In this document: positions 1 to 6,431 of the stretch, piece after piece
Layout: every line of letters starts with the position of its first letter
Numbering within the stretch: position 1 is the first letter of the stretch
Position numbers and translations under genes: made by a program
The notes under the pieces: generated by a model
Seen by the model: the letters and a program-made list of their open reading frames with translations, nothing else
Told to the model about the DNA's origin: nothing
The model's database searches: none
NCBI GenBank assembly: GCA_002373855.1
Contig: DFKO01000064.1
Location: 1-21,225, forward strand
Source: Lachnospiraceae bacterium UBA3643
Lineage (GTDB): Bacteria > Bacillota > Clostridia > Lachnospirales > Lachnospiraceae
Direction: 5' to 3'
DNA length: 21,225 bases

Positions 1-542
1 AGAGCGAACTCATCGAGTTCTTCTCTTGTGAGCTTCCACTGCTCAGCGATGTTGTCAGCTGTCTTGATCATATGATAATCGTTAAATGCATCCCAGAGTG
101 CATCGTTTACCATACAGTCAACAAACTTGCCGTTGTTCATTCTGTATCCGAAACGAGCCTGCATAGCTGCATAAGGAGCCATTGACATGTTCTCCATACC
201 ACCTGCAACAACGATGTCTGCATCACCTGCCATGATCATCTGTGCAGCCTGGTTAACGCAGTTAAGACCTGAACCACATACAACGTTCATTGTAACTGCG
301 GGAACTTCGATGGGAAGACCTGCCTTTAAAGTAGCCTGACGAGCTACATTCTGGCCGAGACCTGCCTGGATAACGCATCCCATGTAAACCTGATCAACCT
401 GTGAAGGCTCGATACCTGCACGCTTAACAGCCTCTTTGATAACGATTGCTCCAAGGTCTGCAGCAGGTGTTGTGGAAAGGGATCCGCCCATTGTTCCGAT
501 TGCAGTACGACATGCACTGGCTATAACGACTTTTCTTGCCAT
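1..542 (-). CDS. thlA: Acetyl-CoA acetyltransferase (thiolase), 3' end outside window
   Basis: The gene condenses two acetyl-CoA to acetoacetyl-CoA, the first committed step of the clostridial butyrate pathway (known for the family). It is cytoplasmic. Only the first 180 codons are in the window; the reading frame runs open through base 1. The start ATG (540-542) is preceded by GGAGG. The protein begins [16 protein letters not shown], a typical thiolase N-terminus, and the acyl-accepting nucleophile is Cys89 in the motif NVVCGSGL. A second hallmark, AGGMENMS, follows. It stands alone behind its own promoter-like element, and the strong hpf terminator lies upstream of it. The biosynthetic (thlA/atoB) rather than degradative role is inferred from the clostridial setting; the C-terminal Cys/His motifs are not visible. 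The gene symbol is by analogy. Confidence 0.93.
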   Translation of the reverse strand, partial: MARKVVIASACRTAIGTMGGSLSTTPAADLGAIVIKEAVKRAGIEPSQVDQVYMGCVIQAGLGQNVARQATLKAGLPIEVPAVTMNVVCGSGLNCVNQAAQMIMAGDADIVVAGGMENMSMAPYAAMQARFGYRMNNGKFVDCMVNDALWDAFNDYHMIKTADNIAEQWKLTREELDEFA

Positions 543-633
543 TTTGTTTTCCTCCATTAAGAAAATTTATTGAATAAATAATTGAAATTTTCAGACGCGA
601 TTTCGAATCTTAAACCGCAGTCAGCCGACTAAT

Positions 634-663
634 ATTTTATCATAGAAGATTCGTGTTTGTAAA
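634..663 (-). promoter_or_regulatory. Putative sigma-A promoter of the thiolase gene
   Basis: On the minus strand TTTACA (658-663) is separated by 18 bp from TAAAAT (634-639). This gives a leader of roughly 85 bases before the ATG. The -35 hexamer touches the tail of the hpf terminator. The similar layout before trxB and the SDR gene supports it, but it is a pattern match only. Confidence 0.5.
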
Positions 664-706
664 CGAAAAACGCGACGCCTTTTCAGTAAATTCAAGGCGT
701 CGCGTT
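661..706 (-). terminator. Rho-independent terminator of hpf
   Basis: A perfect 13-bp stem (669-681 paired with 694-706, AACGCGACGCCTT) has a 12-base loop. Read on the minus strand it is followed by a T-rich tail (TTTTTCGTTT, counting the last bases of the stem). It lies 22 bp past the hpf stop. On the plus strand no T-run follows, so it is directional. Confidence 0.88.
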
Positions 707-728
707 ATGTTAACCGTTTGTGTGTATA

Positions 729-1256
729 TCAGACCTCAGGCTCGATAAGACCGTATGTATTGCCCTTACGCTTGTATACCACATTGATCTGATCTGTCTC
801 AGCATTGTTGAATACAAAGAAGCTGTGTCCGAGGAGCTCCATCTGTACACATGCATCTTCGGGATACATGGGCTTGATATCGAATTTCTTCTCTCTGATG
901 ATCTTGATCTCATCATCGTCCGCAAAATCCTTCTCAATATACTCCTGTCTGAATGCTCCCGCATTTCTCTCTTTGCTGACAATCTTGTTCTTATATTTCT
1001 TAAGCTGTCTCTCGATAACCTCCTCTACGAGATCGATTGAAACATAGAGATCGTTGCTGACCTGCTCTGAACGAATGATATTGCCCTTAACAGGAATCGT
1101 AACCTCTATCTTGTGACGATCCTTCTCAACGCTTAATGTGACATTAACTCTGGTTTCCGGTGCAAAGTACTTCTCAAGTTTTCCGAGCTTATCCTCCACA
1201 TGCTCTCTGATGCCGTCTGTAACCTCAATGTTTTTTCCTAAAATATTAAACTCCAT
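729..1256 (-). CDS. hpf: Ribosome hibernation promoting factor, long form
   Basis: The 175-residue protein has the two-domain build of long HPF. The N-terminal S30AE/RaiA-like domain (about residues 1-100, starting MEFNILGKNIEVTDGI) binds the small ribosomal subunit. After a charged linker, the C-terminal domain (about 120-175, with KPMYPEDACVQMELLGHSFFVF cut here to its landmarks KPM, EDAC and GHSFFVF) drives dimerisation of two 70S ribosomes into inactive 100S particles. The function is known from the family (Bacillus, Lactococcus, Staphylococcus). The length is normal. The start ATG is preceded by AAAGGGATG. The gene is monocistronic by appearance, with an upstream consensus -10 and a strong terminator downstream. 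No stress-sigma signature was identified. Confidence 0.95.
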   Translation of the reverse strand: MEFNILGKNIEVTDGIREHVEDKLGKLEKYFAPETRVNVTLSVEKDRHKIEVTIPVKGNIIRSEQVSNDLYVSIDLVEEVIERQLKKYKNKIVSKERNAGAFRQEYIEKDFADDDEIKIIREKKFDIKPMYPEDACVQMELLGHSFFVFNNAETDQINVVYKRKGNTYGLIEPEV

Positions 1257-1294
1257 AATTGATCATCCCTTTCTGTTTAGGTTTTGATACACCG

Positions 1295-1300
1295 ATTATA
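1295..1300 (-). promoter_or_regulatory. hpf: -10 element of the hpf promoter
   Basis: A perfect TATAAT on the minus strand lies 39 bp upstream of the hpf ATG. The -35 region at a 17-bp spacing is poor (TGAAAA), so an activator or an alternative spacing may apply. Upstream (about 1356-1381) the motif AGTCA recurs three times. Confidence 0.5.
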
Positions 1301-1393
1301 CCACAAAAGGCAGGTATTTTCATCAAATTGCTTATTGCCTTATGACTGATTTTTGACTGTAAATTTCGTGACTTTTGACAATTGTAATCGCGA

Positions 1394-2305
1394 TTATTTG
1401 TCATGAAGCAGGCTTTCTATGGCATTGGCCCCATCCGCAACAGCCGTGACTATCTGTCTGAGCGGCTTTTTACGGGCATCACCTATGGCATAAATACCGG
1501 GAACCGATGTCCTGCAGTCCTCTCCCGCTATGATATATCCCTTTTCATCCATCTCTACTATACCGGTAAAGATATCCGTGGACGGGTTGATGCCTACTGC
1601 CACAAACATACCCTCAACAGGCAGTTCCATGGTCTCGTTTTTCTTGATATTTCTGACCTTTATGCTCTCAAGCTCAAACTCGCCGACAAGCTCCTCCACC
1701 ACGCTGTCCCATATAATGTGGATATTTTCAACACCTTTTAACTGGTTTTTGACACCTTTTGCAGCCCTGAGCGAATCACGGCGATGTATGAGATATACAT
1801 TGGCACAGCTCCTGGCAAGGAAGAGCGCATCCTCAACAGCCACATCGCCGCCGCCGACAACCGCCACATCACTGCCCTGGTAAAAAGCACCGTCACATGT
1901 GGCACAGTACGATACGCCCATACCGGCCAGCTCGTCTTCTCTGGCTACACCAAGCTTTGCATGACGGGCACCTGTTGCGATGATGATATTAGATGTCTCA
2001 AACTCGCCGTTTTCAGCAGTCATGACGATCTTTTTAAAATCCTCAAATCTGACATCGAGGACCTGGTCCTGAATGATCGTGGCGCCTAAAGATACAGCAT
2101 GGTCTCTCATCTTTTCGCCAAGCTCGGTACCGCTTATACCCGGAAGTCCCGGATAATTATCTACAGCATATGTCTGGAGCATCTGACCGCCGGGTCCTGC
2201 CGGTTCGATGGCGAGGACTTTAAGCCCGCCGCGCATTCCGTAGATGGCTGCCGTGAGCCCTGCGGGTCCTGCACCTATGATTATCACATCATACAATTCA
2301 GACAT
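1394..2305 (-). CDS. trxB: Thioredoxin-disulfide reductase
   Basis: This FAD enzyme reduces thioredoxin with NADPH. With the start at the MSELYD methionine it has 303 residues, normal for low-molecular-weight TrxB. An in-frame upstream ATG would add 19 residues, but the chosen start has GGGAGG exactly 8 bp upstream. Visible motifs: FAD-binding GAGPAG (11-16), the redox pair Cys134-Ala-Thr-Cys137, the nucleotide-binding GGGD (151-154), an HRRD-type NADPH phosphate-binding signature, and the C-terminal GDAR flavin motif. No thioredoxin gene is adjacent. It is transcribed divergently from the SDR gene. No terminator is seen between trxB and hpf, so some read-through into hpf is possible. Ferredoxin/flavin-thioredoxin reductases are less likely given the HRR motif. 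Confidence 0.95.
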   Translation of the reverse strand: MSELYDVIIIGAGPAGLTAAIYGMRGGLKVLAIEPAGPGGQMLQTYAVDNYPGLPGISGTELGEKMRDHAVSLGATIIQDQVLDVRFEDFKKIVMTAENGEFETSNIIIATGARHAKLGVAREDELAGMGVSYCATCDGAFYQGSDVAVVGGGDVAVEDALFLARSCANVYLIHRRDSLRAAKGVKNQLKGVENIHIIWDSVVEELVGEFELESIKVRNIKKNETMELPVEGMFVAVGINPSTDIFTGIVEMDEKGYIIAGEDCRTSVPGIYAIGDARKKPLRQIVTAVADGANAIESLLHDK

Positions 2306-2313
2306 TATGTCAA

Positions 2314-2319
2314 CCTCCC
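2314..2319 (-). promoter_or_regulatory. trxB: Ribosome binding site fixing the trxB start
   Basis: GGGAGG on the minus strand, 8 bp before the MSELYD ATG. It lies inside the longer open frame, and no comparable site precedes the upstream ATG, so the shorter protein is preferred. Confidence 0.8.
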
Positions 2320-2357
2320 TATCCGACTTTATGTCTTTCACTTTTGAAAAAACATAA

Positions 2358-2389
2358 ACCACATCTTAAATTTTAATGACTTATGTGGT
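2358..2389. promoter_or_regulatory. Inverted repeat straddling the trxB -10 element
   Basis: ACCACAT (2358-2364) and ATGTGGT (2383-2389) are perfect 7-bp inverted half-sites, 18 bases apart, and flank the putative trxB -10. Their centres lie about 25 bp apart. It could be an operator, but no regulator is identified and an AT-rich chance repeat is not excluded. Confidence 0.35.
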
Positions 2390-2399
2390 AAAGTGTAAA
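2370..2399 (-). promoter_or_regulatory. trxB: Putative trxB promoter
   Basis: On the minus strand TTTACA (2394-2399), 18-bp spacer, TAAAAT (2370-2375). Same hexamers and spacer as the thiolase promoter candidate. Confidence 0.5.
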
Positions 2400-2465
2400 T
2401 ACAAATTTGGCAGTTTTGTGATTTTTGGTCAGATTCATATTTTTTTACGTGATTTTTTGTTAAGG

Positions 2466-2495
2466 TTTACATAACATTGACATTAGTATCATAAT
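2466..2495 (+). promoter_or_regulatory. Putative promoter of the SDR gene
   Basis: TTTACA (2466-2471), 18-bp spacer, CATAAT (2490-2495), followed by AAAGGA and the ATG at 2521. A perfect TTGACA at 2477-2482 has no good -10 at the right distance and was not chosen. Confidence 0.5.
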
Positions 2496-2520
2496 TATCG
2501 GGATAAAAGGACACTGATTT

Positions 2521-3237
2521 ATGAAAAAAGCGGTAGTAACAGGTGCATCGAGGGGGCTCGGAAAAGCCATAGCAAAAATGCTTGCAAAAGAAGGATACGG
2601 GCTGTATCTGATATGTCAGAACAATATCGATTCATTAAGTGAATACGGAAAATATCTCGCAAATACATACGGCGTACCTGTACAATGCTTTAAGGGAGAT
2701 GTATCCGACAGTACATTTGTAAACAGCCTTTTTAGCAAAATCGAGGATCTCGATGTCCTCATAAACAATGCAGGCATATCATACGTTGGTCTGCTTCAGG
2801 ATATGACGGACGATGAGTGGCATAATATCACCGCCGTCAATCTTGACAGCGTCTTTTATTTCTCAAGACAGGCCATAAAGCTGATGCTGAAAAAACACAG
2901 CGGAAACATCATAAATATATCATCTGTGTGGGGAAATGTCGGAGCGTCGTGCGAGGTGGCATACAGCGCGACAAAAGGCGGTGTAAACGCATTCACAAAA
3001 GCCCTCGCCAAAGAACTGGCTCCGTCGGGCATAAGCGTAAATGCCATCTCATGCGGGATGATGGATACAGACATGAACGGGCATTTAAGTCCTGAAGATA
3101 AAGAAGAAATCGTAGCCCAGATACCCGCCGGCAGGCAGGGCACGGGAGATGATGTGGCCATGATGGTTAAATCAATAATAAATGCCCCGTCATATATGAC
3201 AGGGCAGATAATAAGTCTTGATGGCGGCTGGATATGA
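2521..3237 (+). CDS. ymfI: SDR oxidoreductase, probable EF-P 5-aminopentanone reductase
   Basis: A 238-residue classical short-chain dehydrogenase with TGASRGLG at 7-14 (dinucleotide binding), NNAG at 82-85 and the catalytic Ser135, Tyr148, Lys152. The stretch around the active site (SSVWG, then GASCEVAYSATKG and KELAPSGI) matches what is known of YmfI rather than FabG. YmfI reduces the 5-aminopentanone group on a lysine of elongation factor P to 5-aminopentanol, which tunes translation of polyproline. The alternative is a FabG-like 3-oxoacyl-ACP reductase; no fatty-acid gene is adjacent, which favours YmfI. Spacing to the convergent HD-GYP gene is 11 bp. The assignment to YmfI rests on remembered motif resemblance, not an alignment. 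Confidence 0.75.
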   Translation: MKKAVVTGASRGLGKAIAKMLAKEGYGLYLICQNNIDSLSEYGKYLANTYGVPVQCFKGDVSDSTFVNSLFSKIEDLDVLINNAGISYVGLLQDMTDDEWHNITAVNLDSVFYFSRQAIKLMLKKHSGNIINISSVWGNVGASCEVAYSATKGGVNAFTKALAKELAPSGISVNAISCGMMDTDMNGHLSPEDKEEIVAQIPAGRQGTGDDVAMMVKSIINAPSYMTGQIISLDGGWI

Positions 3238-3250
3238 TCCGGCCGTTTTT
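3225..3250 (+). terminator. Terminator overlapping the SDR stop codon
   Basis: A 9-bp stem (3225-3233 with 3237-3245, one G-U pair) with a 3-base loop is followed by TTTTT (3246-3250). The hairpin contains the stop codon and its T-run reaches the stop codon of the convergent gene. On the minus strand no T-run follows, so it should not end the c-di-GMP operon efficiently. Confidence 0.75.
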
Positions 3251-5633
3251 AAACAATCCTGATATCCGTGACTGCGCACTGATCACCGGTGACAGATGCG
3301 TAAATCTCCGGTATATCCTTATCAACCGTCGTAACGTTCTTGATAAATATACCCATATTTTCTGACGTGACGGTTACCTTGTTGCCCTTACGCCTGAAGT
3401 TTACAACGATCTCCATACCCTTTTTGTTTGCATCCTTCCATGCGTTCCAGCTCTCAAACTCCTCACCTTTGGTGACGAGGACTTTGTTTTCCGCACTCTC
3501 GTCAGTCTCGACGATCTCTCCGTCAAGTCTTATGAGCGCAAACTCTTTATATCCCGGACCGTGTGGCTTTTTATCCTCTGAGTAAAACAGGACTATATAT
3601 GGACAGTGCCATACAAACCTGGCCGCCGGCAGTGACATTGAATAAAATGCGATACGCATCTCATCCTTAACAGGCACGCTCTCGGTATAGGCGGCGCAGT
3701 ACCCGTCGATCTGGATATTTTTTATATCCGACTCCATACGGTTTATATATGAGATTTCCTCGGCGATACGCTCTATATCCCCTTCCTTAAGGATCTCATC
3801 GGTCTCAATGGTCTCAATATTTTTAAGTACGCAGTGCTCACCTGTCAGACCGATAAAGGTATATCTTGACCGGTCAGGCAGTGCAAAGATGATCTCATAA
3901 TCCTTTTCCCCGCCGTATATCCTGATCCTCACCTGATCTTTATACCGGCCTGCCTCTATCTCGTAGGATGTACCCTGATCATTTCTGCCGGGAGCTGTAT
4001 CGTGCTCACCTGTGACAGTCATCCTGATGTCCCTTGCATTGGTATCAACACAGTGGCCGTCAAACCACACCTCACCGTATTCATAGTATCTGTTTTCCTC
4101 GATGTACCTCTGTGCATGATGTACTCTGCCATCCATGGAATCAAAGATGATGGCTGCAGGTACCGAAAATCTCTCTTCACCTGTCTCATCTGCAACGAAG
4201 TCCATCCTGATCTTTATGACGTTTTCAGTGATAGGTATACCCCTGAAAATACTGCTCCTGTATGCCTCGCATACAAGTTCATTAATGCTTAAGTCCTCTG
4301 TCTCATCTACAGACTGCTTTAATCTGTAGTCCACATCATCGTCGATGATGTTAACCATGAGTTTGGCAATCTCCGGATCAAAACGATAGCCCGCTTCTGT
4401 GACAAATTCCTCTCTGACACGGGACTGGGGCAGATGATCTCTGAATGATTTCCTGGACGTCATGTTGTCATAGACGTCTGCCACTGCAACTATCCTGGCC
4501 GCAAGGGGGATATCATTGCCTTTAAGTCCCTCCGGATATCCGTCGCCGTCAAAACGCTCGTGATGAAAATGAGCCACTTCCGTAAGGAACGGATAATCTC
4601 TGATATCTCTGAGTATCCTCTCGCCGAGCCTTGTATGATTCATAAATATTTCATTAACGCCGTCCTCAGCTTCCTCACTCTCCAAGAGGATCTTGTCAGG
4701 TATGCTGACCTTGCCCACATCATGGAGAAGTGCCGCATAGTAAACCTTGTCCGTATCATCATCACTGAGGCCATACAGTTTTGCCAGCATCCTCGAATAA
4801 TTGGCCACGCGCACGGAATGGCCTTTCGTGTAATTGTTCTTGGCATCGACAGCACTCATAAACGATACAGCAGTCTGATCAAAGAGACGCTGCATCCCCT
4901 TTCTCTCTCTCTTAAGGTAATCAACTTCCTCCTTATGAAGACGCAGTACCATATTGTTCATGTCATACAGTACGAGCACATACATAAACACAGCCATGAC
5001 AACCATGGAAATATTTATGAGGGAAACTCCGTACAGTTTTGCCTGGAAAAAAGCGGCCACAAGAGGAACAGAGGAAAACAGAAAAAGAGCTGCAAATATA
5101 GCCTTTCTGATTTTCTTCCTGTTAATAAAGAGCTCAATAAAAATAAGCACAAGCATGATAAGAGGCACGAGATAGCATATATAAAATCCATCGCCTCTCT
5201 GATATCTGTTAGAACTGTCAAAGGAATAATAAAAATCCGTAAGCTGGGAGATAATGAGCATGCAAAATCCAAATGCGGCAACTATCTGGGCTGCAACAAG
5301 GAGTCTCGGAGTCCGCTCTACTCCCACATCATTCTTTAACATATCCACAACATACTGGCAGAACAACTCTATAACTATCAGGGTAAAAGCAAATACCATA
5401 AAGTTGCTGAGTCTGACCATCACATATCCGAGAGATGATGTATCACCTCTGAAAATATATGCAAATCTGTCAAAGGTAAGCAGGATCGTGACACCGGCCT
5501 CAAACACACCAAGGAGTATCCTCTTTCTGAATGGAAAAGCATTTGTAATAAATGCAAGCACAGCAAGAATACCGGTGATACCGGACAGCACGAGCATAAT
5601 ATCAAGCTGGTAAACTTTAAGTAATTCGATCAT
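3249..5633 (-). CDS. Membrane HD-GYP phosphodiesterase with C-terminal beta-rich duplicated domain
   Basis: This 794-residue protein probably hydrolyses c-di-GMP in the cytoplasm. Residues about 10-222 form seven hydrophobic segments (about 13-30, 39-54, 70-90, 112-130, 150-170, 178-196, 205-222), like the 7TM sensor parts of some kinases. The HD-GYP domain spans about 245-430: His272 in YTKGHS, His304-Asp305 in LLHDVGK, His333, and HHERFDGDGYP at 357-367, so the metal ligands look intact. Residues 445-794 have no recognised family. They contain two beta-rich halves ending in similar segments (GLTGEHCVLKNIETI near 595-609 and SVTGDQCAVTDIRIV at 780-794), like concanavalin/jelly-roll sandwiches. 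The gene is last in the five-gene operon, 13 bp after the response regulator; its RBS (AAAGG) abuts that gene's stop. GYP-domain activity on c-di-GMP is inferred from motifs. Confidence 0.88.
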   Translation of the reverse strand: MIELLKVYQLDIMLVLSGITGILAVLAFITNAFPFRKRILLGVFEAGVTILLTFDRFAYIFRGDTSSLGYVMVRLSNFMVFAFTLIVIELFCQYVVDMLKNDVGVERTPRLLVAAQIVAAFGFCMLIISQLTDFYYSFDSSNRYQRGDGFYICYLVPLIMLVLIFIELFINRKKIRKAIFAALFLFSSVPLVAAFFQAKLYGVSLINISMVVMAVFMYVLVLYDMNNMVLRLHKEEVDYLKRERKGMQRLFDQTAVSFMSAVDAKNNYTKGHSVRVANYSRMLAKLYGLSDDDTDKVYYAALLHDVGKVSIPDKILLESEEAEDGVNEIFMNHTRLGERILRDIRDYPFLTEVAHFHHERFDGDGYPEGLKGNDIPLAARIVAVADVYDNMTSRKSFRDHLPQSRVREEFVTEAGYRFDPEIAKLMVNIIDDDVDYRLKQSVDETEDLSINELVCEAYRSSIFRGIPITENVIKIRMDFVADETGEERFSVPAAIIFDSMDGRVHHAQRYIEENRYYEYGEVWFDGHCVDTNARDIRMTVTGEHDTAPGRNDQGTSYEIEAGRYKDQVRIRIYGGEKDYEIIFALPDRSRYTFIGLTGEHCVLKNIETIETDEILKEGDIERIAEEISYINRMESDIKNIQIDGYCAAYTESVPVKDEMRIAFYSMSLPAARFVWHCPYIVLFYSEDKKPHGPGYKEFALIRLDGEIVETDESAENKVLVTKGEEFESWNAWKDANKKGMEIVVNFRRKGNKVTVTSENMGIFIKNVTTVDKDIPEIYASVTGDQCAVTDIRIV

Positions 5634-5646
5634 TGATTATCAACCT

Positions 5647-6414
5647 TTACTGACGGGTCATAAAGAAATTATTTAACTTTTCAAGGAGTTCGTTTTTCTC
5701 AACAGTCTTTAATATATATCCCTCCGGCTTGTATGCCATGACATTCATGACACTCTCCTTGTCACTCCTGCCGGTCAGGAAAAACACGGGAATACGTTTT
5801 GTATCCTCATCACTCCTGAGCATTTTTAACACTTCCGGTCCGCTCGTGACGGGCATCTCATAATCAAGGAGGATAAGGTCTGTCTTGTTTTTTCCGAGCC
5901 ACTTTATAGCCTGGAGTCCGGAGCCGACCATATCGACTTTATACAGATTTTTTAACCAGTCCCTGACTATCCACATATATCCCGGATCATCATCAACTAT
6001 GAGGATCGTCTTTTTCGTATCGCCATCGTTTATCTTTACGGACAATTCAAAGATGCTCATAAAGAAATCAACATTGTCTACGGGCGAGATGAATTTTTTA
6101 TAGATAAGGACATTCTGGAGCTTATCGGACAGAGTCTTTACATTCTGCTTGTCTCCAACAAGAGTCACTCTCGTATTGTCATTGATCATTTTGTCATTGA
6201 TCAGTCTGATGATCTTCTCGGGAGGCAGTCCGCCGTTGTCGGTATATACCACAGCGAGCTCGAGTTCTGACCACTTAAGAGCCAGTTCATTTTCATCCCA
6301 TCCGCAGTATGCACATTCAAAGCCTGCTTCCTTAATCTTGTTTTCAAGGACCCTTGCCATAAATGTCTCTTTTTCTGCTATGAATAAAATCACTTTATCC
6401 TGATTATCAAACAT
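5647..6414 (-). CDS. Response regulator: degenerate receiver plus canonical receiver, no output domain
   Basis: The 255-residue soluble protein consists of two receiver-like domains. The second (about 134-255) is complete: acidic pocket at 141-143 (DDD), phosphoacceptor Asp184 in LLDYEMP, Thr214 in FLTGR and Lys236. The first (about 5-125) has the alternating hydrophobic pattern of a receiver, but Tyr57 sits where the acceptor Asp is expected and the acidic pocket is mostly lost, so it is probably a pseudo-receiver used for binding. No DNA-binding or enzymatic output follows. The start ATG has GGGAG 7 bp upstream. It lies 17 bp after the hybrid kinase, whose C-terminal Hpt is its most likely phosphodonor, and 13 bp before an HD-GYP gene, a plausible partner. 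Partner assignments are inferred from context. Confidence 0.87.
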   Translation of the reverse strand: MFDNQDKVILFIAEKETFMARVLENKIKEAGFECAYCGWDENELALKWSELELAVVYTDNGGLPPEKIIRLINDKMINDNTRVTLVGDKQNVKTLSDKLQNVLIYKKFISPVDNVDFFMSIFELSVKINDGDTKKTILIVDDDPGYMWIVRDWLKNLYKVDMVGSGLQAIKWLGKNKTDLILLDYEMPVTSGPEVLKMLRSDEDTKRIPVFFLTGRSDKESVMNVMAYKPEGYILKTVEKNELLEKLNNFFMTRQ

Positions 6415-6431
6415 CTCTTATCTCCCGTTTA

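Noticed and set aside
1385..1396. 12-bp perfect palindrome TAATCGCGATTA at the trxB stop codon as a terminator
   Set aside because: It has no loop and no following T-run on the minus strand, so it does not fit an intrinsic terminator; a chance palindrome or protein site cannot be told apart.
2306..2362. Longer trxB reading starting 19 codons upstream
   Set aside because: The extra residues are not TrxB-like and the internal ATG has an optimal ribosome binding site.
2306..2520. Possible c-di-GMP (GEMM) riboswitch in intergenic regions
   Set aside because: No GEMM core sequence was found here or in the other intergenic stretches.
4560..5339. 259-codon open frame on the plus strand, antisense to the 7TM-HD-GYP gene
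   Set aside because: It mirrors a well-supported membrane HD-GYP gene, has no family motif and no convincing ribosome binding site.
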